DNA of 64,000 nt. Source: Blastococcus sp. HT6-30 (GTDB lineage: Bacteria > Actinomycetota > Actinomycetes > Mycobacteriales > Geodermatophilaceae). A program made the translations under genes and the position numbers. Shown piece after piece: positions 51,552 to 60,350 of this stretch. Below the pieces are notes generated by a model. The model had not been told where the DNA came from and ran no database searches. It worked only from the letters and a program-made list of their open reading frames with translations. Each line of letters starts with the position of its first letter. The first letter of the stretch is position 1. The DNA is taken from the NCBI RefSeq assembly GCF_039729015.1, contig NZ_CP155792.1:1946001-2010000 (forward strand), read 5' to 3'.

Positions 51552-52523
51552 ATGTGGGCCCAGCGACTGAGCGGACCCTTCACCTTCGAGCGGGTCGAGG
51601 TCGGCGCGCCACGCGCCGACGGGCTGGCCGAGGGCCAGGTGCTCCTCGCCCCGAAGGCGGGCGGCATCTGCGGCAGCGACCTGCCCTTCTTCAAGGGCGC
51701 GCCGTTCCTGCACGCCGCCAACCCGGGGAGCGCGACGACGCCGGCCCCCGGGTTCCCGATGCACGAGGTGGTCGGCGAGGTCTTCGCCAGCCGGCACCCG
51801 GCCCACGCGGCGGGCGACCGGGTCGTCGGCTGGGCGTCGGCGTTCGACGGGCTGGCCGAGCTGGTGGTGACCGACGGTGAAGGGCTGGCCGGCTACGACA
51901 CCGGGATGGCGCCCACCACGGCGGTCATGCTGCAGCCGCTGGCCTGCGTGCTGTACGCCGTCGAGCAGCTCGGCGACGTGCGGGGCCGGACGGTGGCGGT
52001 CATCGGCCAGGGACCCATCGGGCTGCTGTTCAGCCACGTGCTCAAGCAGCGGGGCGCCCGGCACGTCGTCGGGGTGGACCGGGTCGACCGCAGCGCCGCC
52101 GCGGGGACCTTCGGGGTGGACGAGACCGTCACCGCCAGCGCGAACCTGTGGGCGGCGACCCTCGGCGAGGAGGACCGTCCCTTTCTCGTCGTCGAGGCGG
52201 TCGGTCACCAGGTGACGACCCTGACCGACTGCCTGCAGGCCGTGGCCCGGGGCGGGCAGGTGCTGTACTTCGGCATCCCCGACGACCAGGTGTACCCGCT
52301 GGACATGCTCACGTTCCTGCGGAAGAACCTGACCCTGCGGGCCGGGGCCACGCTGGAGCGACGCCGGGTGCTCACCGATGCCGGGAGCTACCTCGCCGGG
52401 CACCCCGCACTGCGCGAGGCATACGTGACCGACGTCCATCCCGTGGACGACGTCCAGGCCGCCTTCGCCGCGGCGATCCAGCCCCGGCCCGGCCAGTACA
52501 AGATCGTCGTCGACCTGAGCTGA
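51552..52523 (+). CDS. Zinc-type alcohol dehydrogenase-like (MDR) protein
   Basis: A 323-residue medium-chain dehydrogenase/reductase. The N-terminal catalytic domain has GGICGSDLPFF and a glycine-rich MHEVVGEVFASR with the structural HE; the classical catalytic Cys/His pair is present in CGSD and in MHEVVGE. The Rossmann region starts VAVIGQGPIGLLFSHVLK. The structural zinc loop of four cysteines is missing, so it resembles sorbitol-dehydrogenase/threonine-dehydrogenase-like enzymes lacking it. It oxidises a secondary alcohol or sugar with NAD(P)+. Start ATG 51552; the ribosome site is AGACAGGAGACGA. Confidence 0.88.
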   Translation: MWAQRLSGPFTFERVEVGAPRADGLAEGQVLLAPKAGGICGSDLPFFKGAPFLHAANPGSATTPAPGFPMHEVVGEVFASRHPAHAAGDRVVGWASAFDGLAELVVTDGEGLAGYDTGMAPTTAVMLQPLACVLYAVEQLGDVRGRTVAVIGQGPIGLLFSHVLKQRGARHVVGVDRVDRSAAAGTFGVDETVTASANLWAATLGEEDRPFLVVEAVGHQVTTLTDCLQAVARGGQVLYFGIPDDQVYPLDMLTFLRKNLTLRAGATLERRRVLTDAGSYLAGHPALREAYVTDVHPVDDVQAAFAAAIQPRPGQYKIVVDLS

Positions 52524-52535
52524 CGGCCCGCGGGC

Positions 52536-53371
52536 TCAGGCCGCCCCGACGTCCACCCGGGCGGTCTCGATCCGGCCGGCGCGCGGACCCGGGCGCCAGC
52601 TCGGGGCCGGGCAGACGAAGAGGGTGCGCCCGTCGTCGCCACCGAGCGCGCAGGCGTAGGACAGCGACCCGCTGCCCACCGCCACCCGGCCGGTCACCTC
52701 ACCCCCGTCCCGGACGCGCAGCACCTCGGGCGAGCGGGCGGTGGCCACCCACACCTGGCCCTCGGCGTCGAGGCAGATCCCGCCGGGGGCGATCCCGGGC
52801 AGCTCGGCGAAGACCCGCCGGCCCGACAGCGAGCCGTCCGCGGCGACGTCGAAGGCGGTCAGCCCGGCCGCGTAGGTCTCGGCGAGCACCAGCGTGCGGC
52901 CGTCCGGGGTCAGCACCATCCCGTGGGGAAGACGACGCCCTCGGCGGCTCCGGACACCGAGCCGTCGGGGTCGACGCGCACCAGGACCGTGGGCTCCGGC
53001 TCGGCACCGGCTTCGAGGTCGGAGCCGAAGCTGCTCACCCAGGCCCGTCCGGCGGCGTCGACCACCAGGTCGTTGGCCCGGAAGCGGGTGACGCCGGAGA
53101 GGTCGGCGTGCAGCCGCGGTCTCCCGTCCACCACCCGCTGCACCATCGAGACCACCAGCAGGTCGCCGCCGGGCAGCCAGCCGAGCCCCGACGGGCTGTC
53201 GTCCTGCTCCAGGGCCACGGACAGCTCGCCGTCCGGCGCGAGCCGGCGCACCACGCGGTCGTGGAAGTCGGAGAACCTCAGCTGCCCGTCGTGCCAGCGG
53301 GGGGCCTCCGGGAAGCCGAGGTCGTCGGCGAGGACGGTGGTCGTCGTCACGGGCCGGACCGTCGCGGGCAT
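52536..53371 (-). pseudogene. SMP-30/gluconolactonase-like gene with a one-base deletion at the conserved FPNGM motif
   Basis: Minus strand from ATG 53371 reads LADDLGFPEAPRWHDGQLRF, then GLGWLPGGDLLVVSM, then SGVTRFRANDLVVDAAGRAW, a good SMP-30/gluconolactonase/LRE-type beta-propeller, up to VVFPTGWC and a stop. In the next frame it continues MVLTPDGRTLVLAETYAAGL to TGA at 52536. Restoring one base near 52922 gives the family's signature FPNGM and a protein of about 278 residues. Such proteins are calcium-dependent lactone hydrolases. A run of four C and one A at the break could also be a sequencing error. It overlaps the AhpD-like gene by ATGA. Confidence 0.8.
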
Positions 53372-53976
53372 CACCCGGGGCCGGCGCCCTCGGGAGGTGC
53401 GGCGGGCCGGGGCAGCCGCCCCATCAGGAAGAACTCGGGGTTGGGGGTGATCGCCGCGAAGTGCGCCAGCCGGTTCGACAGGGCGAAGAACGAGGTGATC
53501 ATGCCGACGTCCCAGACGTCGTCCTCGGTGAGGCCGTGCTCGGACAGACCCGCCAGGTCTTCCGCGGTGACGGCGGCCGGGTCGGCGGCCAGCCGGGTCG
53601 CGACCGCGAGCACCGCGTGCATCCGGGGCGGCAGCGGCGCCTTGCGCCAGTCCACGGCGACGTGGTCGGCGATGTGCGGGTCCCGCGTGCGGACGCGCGC
53701 GACGGCCCCGTGCGCGACGACGCAGTACAGGCAGTCGTTGCCGGCGCTGGTCGCCACCACGATCAGCTCCCGGTCGGCCTTGGACAACCCCGGGGTGTCC
53801 TTGTCCATCAGGGCGTCGTGCATCGCGAAGAACGCACGGGCCTCGTCCGGCCGCCACGCCAGCGCGGCGAAGACGTTGGGCAGGAAGCCCGACCGCTCCT
53901 CGACCTCCGCGTAGCGCTCGGCGAGGTCGGCCGGCAGCTCGGTGGCCGGGCGGAGCGGAAAGCGGCTGATCGGCAT
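53371..53976 (-). CDS. AhpD-like carboxymuconolactone-decarboxylase-family peroxidase-related protein
   Basis: A 201-residue, all-helical protein. The redox motif CxxC with downstream histidine is NDCLYCVVAHGAV, as in the alkylhydroperoxidase AhpD branch, preceded by LSKADRELIVVATSAG. Such proteins often reduce peroxides using lipoyl or thioredoxin partners. The C-terminal part (TPNPEFFLMGRL) matches 'peroxidase-related' members of about 190-200 residues. Several starts are possible (ATG 53976, GTG 53985); I use the ATG. The stop overlaps the propeller gene's start. Confidence 0.88.
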   Translation of the reverse strand: MPISRFPLRPATELPADLAERYAEVEERSGFLPNVFAALAWRPDEARAFFAMHDALMDKDTPGLSKADRELIVVATSAGNDCLYCVVAHGAVARVRTRDPHIADHVAVDWRKAPLPPRMHAVLAVATRLAADPAAVTAEDLAGLSEHGLTEDDVWDVGMITSFFALSNRLAHFAAITPNPEFFLMGRLPRPAAPPEGAGPG

Positions 53977-54121
53977 CCGGGTCACCGGCCCCACTCTGGC
54001 AGCGACTCCCCCGGTGCGCACCGCCCGACGTGCGCGCACGTCCCGCCCGTGGTGACCTTGAGGCCGGTGGCGGTACCCCGCGTCGGGCCGGGCCCGGCGC
54101 ATCGGCGAACCGGGAGGTCGC

Positions 54122-55093
54122 GTGCGACGGGTGCATCTCCTGGCGACCGGGGGCACCATCGCCAGCCGCCGCGGCCCCGCCGGGCTCGCGGCCACCACCC
54201 CGGCGGCCGAGCTGCTCGCCGCGGCAGGGTCCCCGGACGGCGTCGAGGTCACGGTGCGCGACCTGACCACCGTCGGCAGCTACGCGCTCTCGGCAGCCGA
54301 CCTCCGGAGGCTGGTCGCAGAGGTCCGCCGCTGCCTCACCGACGACGACGTCGACGGTGTCGTCGTCACGCACGGCACCGACACGATGGAGGAGTCGGCG
54401 TACCTGGCCGACCTCGTCCACGACGACCCGCGCCCGGTGGTGTTCACCGGGTCGCAGCGACCGTTCGACTCCCCCGCCCCCGACGGCCCGGGCAACCTGG
54501 GCGCCGCCCTCCGCGTGGCCGCCTCCCCGGCGGCCCGCGACCTCGGCGTGCTGCTCTGCTTCGACGGCCTGGTCTTCGCCGCCCGCGGCGTGCGCAAGGT
54601 CGAGACCCTCCGCAGCGCCGCCTTCGCCGCACCCGGGAGGGGGCCGGTGCTGCAGGTGGCGGACGGAACCCCGGTTCCGCTGGCCCGCCCGGTGCGTCCC
54701 ACGCCGCTGCCCCTCGACCTGGACCGGGAGCTGCCGCGCGTCGACGTCGTCGCCTGCTACCTGGGTGCCGACGCCGCGCTGCTGCGCGCCGCGGCCGCGG
54801 CCGGCGCGCAGGGGGTCGTGCTCGAGGCCTTCGGCGCGGGCAACGTGCCGCCCGGCATCGCGGAGGAGGCCGGCCGGCTCGTCGGCCGCGGCATCCCGGT
54901 GCTCGTGTGCTCCCGGGTGCCGTCCGGCCCGGTCGCCCCCCTCTACGCCGGTGGCGGCGCCGGCCTGGCCCGCGCCGGGGCCCTGTTCGCCGGCGACCTC
55001 AGCCCCTGGCAGGGCCGGCTGCTCCTGGCCGCCGCGCTCTCCCTCGACCCCCGGGAACCGCACCGGCTGCTGGTCGACCGGCTCCCCCGGTGA
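54122..55093 (+). CDS. L-asparaginase, type I/II fold
   Basis: A 323-residue asparaginase. The two catalytic threonine motifs are [13 protein letters not shown] at the N-terminus and [16 protein letters not shown] near residue 85 with the Thr-Asp-Lys group; the lysine lies in the GSQR block, [12 protein letters not shown]. No signal peptide, so it is cytoplasmic. It hydrolyses asparagine to aspartate and ammonia. GTG 54122 follows a GGGAGG ribosome site. The PuuE-like deacetylase gene follows 55 nt later in the same direction. Confidence 0.9.
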   Translation: MRRVHLLATGGTIASRRGPAGLAATTPAAELLAAAGSPDGVEVTVRDLTTVGSYALSAADLRRLVAEVRRCLTDDDVDGVVVTHGTDTMEESAYLADLVHDDPRPVVFTGSQRPFDSPAPDGPGNLGAALRVAASPAARDLGVLLCFDGLVFAARGVRKVETLRSAAFAAPGRGPVLQVADGTPVPLARPVRPTPLPLDLDRELPRVDVVACYLGADAALLRAAAAAGAQGVVLEAFGAGNVPPGIAEEAGRLVGRGIPVLVCSRVPSGPVAPLYAGGGAGLARAGALFAGDLSPWQGRLLLAAALSLDPREPHRLLVDRLPR

Positions 55094-55148
55094 TCCACCC
55101 GTCCACGTCCGAGGCCGCTCGCGGCCACCAGGGAAGGAACCGACAGGG

Positions 55149-56039
55149 ATGACCAAGGAGATCTACGTGGCCTTCGGCGTCGACATCGACGCGGTGGCCG
55201 GCTGGCTCGGCTCCTACGGCGGGGAGGACTCGCCCGACGACATCTCCCGCGGCCTCTTCGCCGGGGAGGTCGGCGTACCCCGCATCCTCGAGCTGTTCCG
55301 GCGGTACGGGCTGACCCAGACGTTCTTCTGGCCGGGCCACTCCATCGAGACCTTTCCGGAGCAGTTCGACGCCTGCGTCGCGGCGGGGCACGAGATCGGG
55401 GTGCACGGCTACAGCCACGAGAACCCGATCGCGATGAGCCGGGAGCAGGAGCGGGCGGTCCTCGACCGCTGCATCGAGCTCATCGAGCAGCGCACCGGGC
55501 GCCGCCCCACCGGCTACGTCGCGCCGTGGTGGGAGTTCAGCCCGGTGACCAACGAGCTGCTGCTCGAGCGCGGCATCACCTACGACCACTCGCTGATGCA
55601 CCGGGACTTCGAGCCCTACTACGTGCGCGTCGGCGACAGCTGGACGAAGATCGACTACTCGCAGCCGGCCGAGACCTGGATGCAGCCCCTGGTGCGTGGC
55701 GAGGAGACCGACCTCGTCGAGATCCCGGCGAACTGGTACCTCGACGACCTGCCGCCGATGATGTTCATCAAGTCCAGCCCGAACAGCCACGGGTTCGTCA
55801 GCCCCCGGGACATCGAGCAGTCGTGGCGGGACCAGTTCGACTGGGTGTACCGCGAGCAGGACTACGCCGTGTACACGATGACCATCCACCCCGACGTCGC
55901 CGGGCGGCCCCAGGTGCTCCTGGCGCTCGAGCGGCTCATCGAGCACATCAACGCCCACGACGGCGTCACCTGGGCGACGTTCGACGAGATCGCCCGGGAC
56001 TTCCTGCGCCGCCGGCCCCGGACGGGCGCGGGTTCGTGA
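55149..56039 (+). CDS. PuuE/HpPgdA-type polysaccharide deacetylase-fold hydrolase
   Basis: A 296-residue NodB-homology protein. The motif-1 acids are in [13 protein letters not shown] (D-x-D), metal-binding histidines in HGYSHENP, and the C-terminal [12 protein letters not shown] is typical of the HpPgdA/cyclic-imide-hydrolase and PuuE allantoinase group. The long insert around [21 protein letters not shown] distinguishes it from chitin or peptidoglycan deacetylases. It has no secretion signal, so a cytoplasmic amide or imide substrate is more likely than cell wall. Next to an asparaginase and in a genome with a purine pathway, imide or allantoin-like hydrolysis is possible, but substrate remains open. 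Confidence 0.85.
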   Translation: MTKEIYVAFGVDIDAVAGWLGSYGGEDSPDDISRGLFAGEVGVPRILELFRRYGLTQTFFWPGHSIETFPEQFDACVAAGHEIGVHGYSHENPIAMSREQERAVLDRCIELIEQRTGRRPTGYVAPWWEFSPVTNELLLERGITYDHSLMHRDFEPYYVRVGDSWTKIDYSQPAETWMQPLVRGEETDLVEIPANWYLDDLPPMMFIKSSPNSHGFVSPRDIEQSWRDQFDWVYREQDYAVYTMTIHPDVAGRPQVLLALERLIEHINAHDGVTWATFDEIARDFLRRRPRTGAGS

Positions 56040-56055
56040 GGCCCGGGCACCCCTG

Positions 56056-56568
56056 ATGTGCGGCGGCTGCCGCGGCGCGGCGGGGCCGGCGCCTCCGGAG
56101 GACCTGCTCGCCGGGGCCGGACCGGCGCAGCGGGCCGCCCGTGCGGCGGCGGCCGGCCGGTTGCTGGCCGGCCGGCGGATGCGGGTCTCGGCCTGGCGCG
56201 GTGGATACCTGCTCACGGCCGCGACCGGGCGGGCCCACGTCGCGGCATCGCTCGAGGAGCTCTGGAACGCCGCCGGCCTCCCGCGCGCGGCACCCCACCG
56301 CCCGGCCGCCGGGGAGTGGGCGGAGGCGGCGCCGCCGGCTGGCTGGGACGTCCAGGCAGGCGTCGTCTGGCTCTCGGCGGCGCTCCGGAGCGGCGAGGTC
56401 ACCGAGGCGGCGCTGCCCGCCGGGCCGGCCGGCCGGATCGCCGTCCGCGGCCCGGAGCCCGGGCGGGCGCTCGCCGGCCTCCTCGCCTTCGGGTCGGGGG
56501 ACGGCCCGGCGTCCCCCGGCACCCGGTCGTCGGCCGCGCCCGACGCATCCGGCCGCAACGCCGCCTAG
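56056..56568 (+). CDS. Hypothetical protein with N-terminal CGGC motif
   Basis: A 170-residue protein starting MCGGCRGAAGPAPPEDLLAG, followed by alanine/arginine-rich helix (RAAAAGRLLAGRRMRVSAWR) and a small alpha+beta part with GGYLLTAATGRAHVAASLEEL. The CxxC at the start could bind a metal. Similar MCGGC proteins occur in actinobacteria without known function. It ends 10 nt before the next gene, whose -10 box overlaps its stop region. Codon bias is coding-like. Confidence 0.6.
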   Translation: MCGGCRGAAGPAPPEDLLAGAGPAQRAARAAAAGRLLAGRRMRVSAWRGGYLLTAATGRAHVAASLEELWNAAGLPRAAPHRPAAGEWAEAAPPAGWDVQAGVVWLSAALRSGEVTEAALPAGPAGRIAVRGPEPGRALAGLLAFGSGDGPASPGTRSSAAPDASGRNAA

Positions 56569-56571
56569 CCT
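56566..56571 (+). promoter_or_regulatory. -10 box for a probably leaderless gene
   Basis: TAGCCT (TANNNT) ends seven bases before the GTG of the next gene, with no ribosome site between them; the spacing predicts transcription starting at the start codon. Confidence 0.45.
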
Positions 56572-56578
56572 CGGCCGC

Positions 56579-57088
56579 GTGGGTTTCTCCGTTCCCGACG
56601 CGCACCTGCTCGCGCTCGACGCGCACGACGGGCAGGTCGACGAGCACGGGCACGACCACTACCTCGCGCACCTGCGGCCCCTCGGGGAGGCGCTGCGCCC
56701 GTACGGCCCCGACGCGGTGATGGCCGGGCTGCTCTCGGGCATCGTCGAGTGCACCCGCGACCACCCCGACCCCGCCCGCCGCTTCGACCTCGACCGGTTG
56801 CGGGGACTGGGTGTGCCGGAGGTCGTCGTCGAGGCGGTCGACGCGGTCACCCGGCGGCCCGGCGAGCCCTACATGTCCGGCCTGGTCCGGCGGGCGGCCA
56901 CCCATCCTCTCGGCCGCCTGGTCATGCTGGTGGCCAACAGCCGCGACCTCGCCGCCAGCGCCGCCCTGGCCGCGACCGATCCCGACCGGGCCCGCACACT
57001 GCGCGAGGGCCGCTACCGCCCGGCGCGCCGGATGCTGCTCGCCGCCGAGGCCGCCGACCGCCTGCACGGGTGCCGCGTCCTCGTCTGA
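56579..57088 (+). CDS. Degenerate RelA/SpoT-hydrolase (MESH1)-like HD protein
   Basis: A 169-residue protein. LLALDAHDGQVDEHGHDHYLAHLRPL matches the opening of (p)ppGpp hydrolase/MESH1 domains (HxxQxDxxGxxYxxH), and VMAGLLSGIVECTRDHPDPA takes the place of AxLLHDVVEDT. The HD pair and following ED are lost (LLSGIVE). LGVPEVVVEAVDAVTRRPGEPYMSGLVRRAATHPLGRLVMLVANSRDLA matches the remainder, with VANSRD replacing VKLADR. It therefore has the fold but likely not the metal-dependent hydrolase activity. It might bind alarmone. Starts with GTG just after its promoter. Confidence 0.7.
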   Translation: MGFSVPDAHLLALDAHDGQVDEHGHDHYLAHLRPLGEALRPYGPDAVMAGLLSGIVECTRDHPDPARRFDLDRLRGLGVPEVVVEAVDAVTRRPGEPYMSGLVRRAATHPLGRLVMLVANSRDLAASAALAATDPDRARTLREGRYRPARRMLLAAEAADRLHGCRVLV

Positions 57089-57133
57089 CGCCCTCGGGGA
57101 GGTGCACCGACAACCCGGTGGCCCCGGCTGGCA

Positions 57134-57304
57134 GGTACCCACGAGCTTGCCGGCTGCGAAGTCGCCGATGTCCTGCTGCGCGTCCTCGGTGGAGCCGCCG
57201 ACGTGCGGGGTGAGGACGAGGTCGGGCAGCCCGCGCGGCTCCGACCCGGACGGGCCTCCCGGGCCGGTCGGCTCCTTCGGGAAGACGTCGGAGTCAGCCG
57301 CCAG
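57134..57304 (-). pseudogene. serA: Fragment of phosphoglycerate dehydrogenase (serA)
   Basis: The minus-strand frame reads DVFPKEPTGPGGPSGSEPRG, then LPDLVLTPHVGGSTEDAQQD, then IGDFAAGKLVG. That is the end of the substrate/NAD domain of D-3-phosphoglycerate dehydrogenase, including the catalytic-histidine motif TPHVGGSTEDAQ. A TAG lies just upstream in frame and the C-terminal ACT region is absent, so only about 57 codons survive. It is enclosed between the HD protein and the TauE/SafE permease. An intact serA must be elsewhere. Confidence 0.8.
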
Positions 57305-57349
57305 CTACTCCGGGGTCGCGCATCGGCGGGCGTCGCCGAGGGCCGGGGA

Positions 57350-58174
57350 TCAGCCGAGGAGGGGACGGACGTTCTCCGTCCACACGTCCCAGCCGACCCG
57401 GCCGATCAGTGCGGTGACCACCACGAGGAAGACCACCCGGATGAAACCGCTCCCCCGGGTGGCCGCCGTCCGGGAGCCCACGTAGCCGCCGAGCATGTTC
57501 GCCGCGCCCAGGACGAGCCCCAGGCCCCAGAAGACCGCACCGTGCGGGGCGAAGAACAGCAGCGCCCCCAGGTTCGTGGCGACGTTGACGATCTTGGCCT
57601 TGGCGCTGGCGTTGAGGAAGTCGTAGCCGAGCAGCGAGACCATGGCGAACACGAGGAACGACCCGGTCCCCGGGCCGAGGATGCCGTCGTAGAACCCGAT
57701 CACGGCACCGACCAGCCCGGCGACGACGTGGTGCCGCTGCCCGCTGTGCCGCAGCGCCGTCACCTCGCCCAGCGATGGGCGCAGCAGGGTGAACGCGGCG
57801 ATGGCGATCAGCGCCACGACGATCACCGGCTTGAACACCGCGGCCGGCAGCGCTGCCGCGACCGACGCCCCCGCGAAGCTCCCGACGAGCGCGATCCCGG
57901 CCATGGGCAGGGCCGTCCGCAGATCGGGGTGGACCCGGCGGTAGTAGGTGACCGCGCTGGTCGTGGTGCCGAAGATCGAGGCCAGCTTGTTGGTGGCCAG
58001 CGCCTGCACCGGGCTCATCCCCGGGACGAGCAGCAGCGCGGGCAGCTGGACGAGCCCACCGCCGCCGACGACGGCGTCGATCCACCCGGCCGTGAGCGCG
58101 GCGAGCAGGAGCAGCAGCAGGATGCCCGGGGTCAGGCCCTCGGGCAGCAGGTCGGCCGGGACGGCGTCCAGCAT
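57350..58174 (-). CDS. TauE/SafE family membrane protein
   Basis: A 274-residue polytopic protein with about eight hydrophobic segments. The duplicated family motif is visible as GWIDAVVGGGGLVQLPALLL near the N-terminus and GFYDGILGPGTGSFLVFAM in the second half. TauE/SafE proteins export sulfite, sulfoacetate or small organic anions, or may transport sulfur compounds; the direction here is unknown. ATG 58174 follows a GAGGAGG ribosome site at about 11 nt. It is a single gene flanked by a gene fragment and an enoyl-CoA hydratase gene. Confidence 0.9.
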   Translation of the reverse strand: MLDAVPADLLPEGLTPGILLLLLLAALTAGWIDAVVGGGGLVQLPALLLVPGMSPVQALATNKLASIFGTTTSAVTYYRRVHPDLRTALPMAGIALVGSFAGASVAAALPAAVFKPVIVVALIAIAAFTLLRPSLGEVTALRHSGQRHHVVAGLVGAVIGFYDGILGPGTGSFLVFAMVSLLGYDFLNASAKAKIVNVATNLGALLFFAPHGAVFWGLGLVLGAANMLGGYVGSRTAATRGSGFIRVVFLVVVTALIGRVGWDVWTENVRPLLG

Positions 58175-58286
58175 TCCGCCCACGACCTCCTCGTCCCCCG
58201 CCCCCGGCCCGGGCGTCCACGGGAACGGTAGGGCCCGCCGCCCACCTACTCGACCGCGGGGTCGGGCGGGGGCGCCCCCGCGTGGA

Positions 58287-59120
58287 TCAGGTCGCGGACG
58301 GTCCGGCCTGGCCGCGCGGGGAACCGGCACCCCGGGTGCTCTGGAGGCGCCGGTTCACCACCGCTACCTGCTCCGGAGAGCCGATCAGCCCACCGATCGC
58401 CTCCTGCTCGGCCTGCAGCCCCTCGGCCAGGCCGACCCGGCCGGCGAGGTCGACCAGGCGCTTGACGTGCCGGGTGGCGGAGCGGCTGTGCCCGGCGATC
58501 TCCCGGGCCAGCGCGCCGGCCGCCTCGAGCGGGTCGACGGCCCACCGCGTGGCCAGGCCGAGGCGCACCGCCTCCGCGCCGTCGACCTGCCGGCCGGTCA
58601 GCGCGAGGTCCTTGGCGACGTCGCGGCCGACGAGCTCCGGGAGCAACTGGGTGCCCATCATGTCGGGCACGAGCCCCCAGTGGACCTCCATGACCGCGAG
58701 CCGGGCGTCCGGGGCGACGATCCGGATGTCGGCCCCCAGGGCGATCTGCAGCCCTCCGCCCAGCGCCACGCCGTGCACCGCCGCGATCACGGGGGCCGGT
58801 ACGAGGGACCACACGTGCACCGCCTGCTGCGCCAGCGCGCGTGCCGCCCCGAGCGGCTCCCGGGGCGCCGCCGCCCCCGACCGGCGGCCGTCGCCCATCG
58901 CGGCGAACTGGGCGAAGTCCAGCCCGGCGCAGAAGGCACGGCCGTTCCCGGCGAGCACCACCGCGCCGACGTCCGCACGTGTCATGAGCTCGGTCCCGAC
59001 GGCCACGAGCGACTCGAACATGGCGGTGTCCAGCGCGTTGAGCTTCTCCGGCCGGTCGAGCCGCACGTGGGCGACCCCCTCCACCACGTCGAGGGTCACG
59101 CGTCGGTCCTGGTCGCTCAC
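58287..59120 (-). CDS. Enoyl-CoA hydratase/isomerase-family protein
   Basis: A 277-residue crotonase-fold protein. The oxyanion-hole blocks are GNGRAFCAGLDFAQF and AAVHGVALGGGLQIALGADI. The two catalytic glutamates of true enoyl-CoA hydratase appear as MEVHWGLVPDMMGTQLLPEL, containing one Glu, while the first (usually near the second block's end) is replaced, so isomerase or other acyl-CoA chemistry is possible. It acts on CoA esters in the cytoplasm. GTG 59120 is chosen; an upstream ATG would add 17 residues. It precedes no obvious partner, but TesB is near. Confidence 0.85.
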   Translation of the reverse strand: MSDQDRRVTLDVVEGVAHVRLDRPEKLNALDTAMFESLVAVGTELMTRADVGAVVLAGNGRAFCAGLDFAQFAAMGDGRRSGAAAPREPLGAARALAQQAVHVWSLVPAPVIAAVHGVALGGGLQIALGADIRIVAPDARLAVMEVHWGLVPDMMGTQLLPELVGRDVAKDLALTGRQVDGAEAVRLGLATRWAVDPLEAAGALAREIAGHSRSATRHVKRLVDLAGRVGLAEGLQAEQEAIGGLIGSPEQVAVVNRRLQSTRGAGSPRGQAGPSAT

Positions 59121-59194
59121 GGCCGCCTCCGGGAAGTCCTCGGCCGCACCGTCGCGGCCCGCCGGCATGCTAGTGAGCGCCAGGTCACGTGCGG

Positions 59195-60223
59195 TCAGCC
59201 GGTGAAGGCGCGGGTCTCGGCCAGCCGGGCGGGGGTCACCGTCTTCAGCCGGGCGACGGCGCGGGCCAGCGGGACGAGCTCGATCTCGGTTCCGCGCAGG
59301 GCGACCATCTGGCCGGTGCGTCCCTCGTGCGCGGCGATCGTCGCGTGCAGCCCGAAACGGGTGGCCAGCACCCGGTCGAAGGAGGTCGGCGTCCCGCCGC
59401 GCTGCACGTGGCCCAGCACGGTGGCCCGCACCTCCTTGCCCGTGCGCCGCTCGAGCTCCTCCCCCAGCTGCTGGGTGACCCCGGTGAAGCGGCGGTGGCC
59501 GAACTCGTCGACGCCGCCCCGCCGGAAGGCCATCTGCCCGGGCAGCGGCTCGGCGCCCTCGGCGACGACGCCGATGACGTGGGAATCCCCCCGCCCGAAG
59601 CGCTCGCACACCAGCGAGACGACCTCGTCGACGTCGAAGGGCTGCTCGGGCACCAGGGTGAGGTGCGCCCCGGCGGCCAGGCCTGCGTGCAGCGCGATCC
59701 ACCCGGCGTGCCGGCCCATCACCTCGACCAGCAGCACCCGCTGGTGGGACTCGGCGGTGGTGTGCAGCCGGTCGATCAGCTCGGTGGCGATGCTGACCGC
59801 GGTGTCGAAGCCGAAGGTCAGGTCGGTGCAGTCGATGTCGTTGTCGATGGTCTTGGGGATGCCCACCACCGGCACGCCCGCCTCCGACAGCAGGTGGGCC
59901 GCGGTCAGGGTGCCCTCGCCGCCGATCGGGATCAGCACGTCGATGCGGTGCTCGTCGAGGGTGCCGATCATCTCGTCGATGCCGGCGTGCAGCTTCTCCG
60001 GCGCCACGCGGGCCGAGCCCAGGGTGGTGCCGCCACGGGTCAGCAACCCGTCGACGGCGGCGACGTCCAGCGGCGTCGACCGGTTCTCCAGCAGCCCGCG
60101 CCAGCCGTCGCGGAAACCGACCACCTCGCTGCCGTAGTGGGCGCCGGCGCTGCGGACCACCGAGCGGATCACGGCGTTGAGACCGGGGCAGTCCCCGCCT
60201 CCGGTCAGTACTCCGATGCGCAC
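59195..60223 (-). CDS. pfkA: 6-phosphofructokinase (ATP- or PPi-type, actinobacterial group)
   Basis: A 342-residue PFK. Motifs: GGDCPGLNAVIRSVV near the N-terminus (nucleotide loop), IGGEGTLTAAHLL, then PKTIDNDIDCTD with the catalytic Asp of the TIDND motif, and MGRHAGWIALHAGL. The GGEG pattern and length fit actinomycete PFKs of about 341-343 residues. It phosphorylates fructose 6-phosphate in glycolysis. Whether ATP or pyrophosphate is used cannot be settled by eye. GTG 60223 starts immediately before GVLTGGGD. Confidence 0.94.
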   Translation of the reverse strand: MRIGVLTGGGDCPGLNAVIRSVVRSAGAHYGSEVVGFRDGWRGLLENRSTPLDVAAVDGLLTRGGTTLGSARVAPEKLHAGIDEMIGTLDEHRIDVLIPIGGEGTLTAAHLLSEAGVPVVGIPKTIDNDIDCTDLTFGFDTAVSIATELIDRLHTTAESHQRVLLVEVMGRHAGWIALHAGLAAGAHLTLVPEQPFDVDEVVSLVCERFGRGDSHVIGVVAEGAEPLPGQMAFRRGGVDEFGHRRFTGVTQQLGEELERRTGKEVRATVLGHVQRGGTPTSFDRVLATRFGLHATIAAHEGRTGQMVALRGTEIELVPLARAVARLKTVTPARLAETRAFTG

Positions 60224-60350
60224 CGGCTGGCTCCTCGCGGTCGTTGGCCGGGACGCGCCCGACGGTACGTCATGACGTCTGGACGAACCGGCGACGCGCG
60301 GACCGCCGCGGCCGGTCGTCACCGGCTGCGGTGCATGCACGCGCCGTTCG

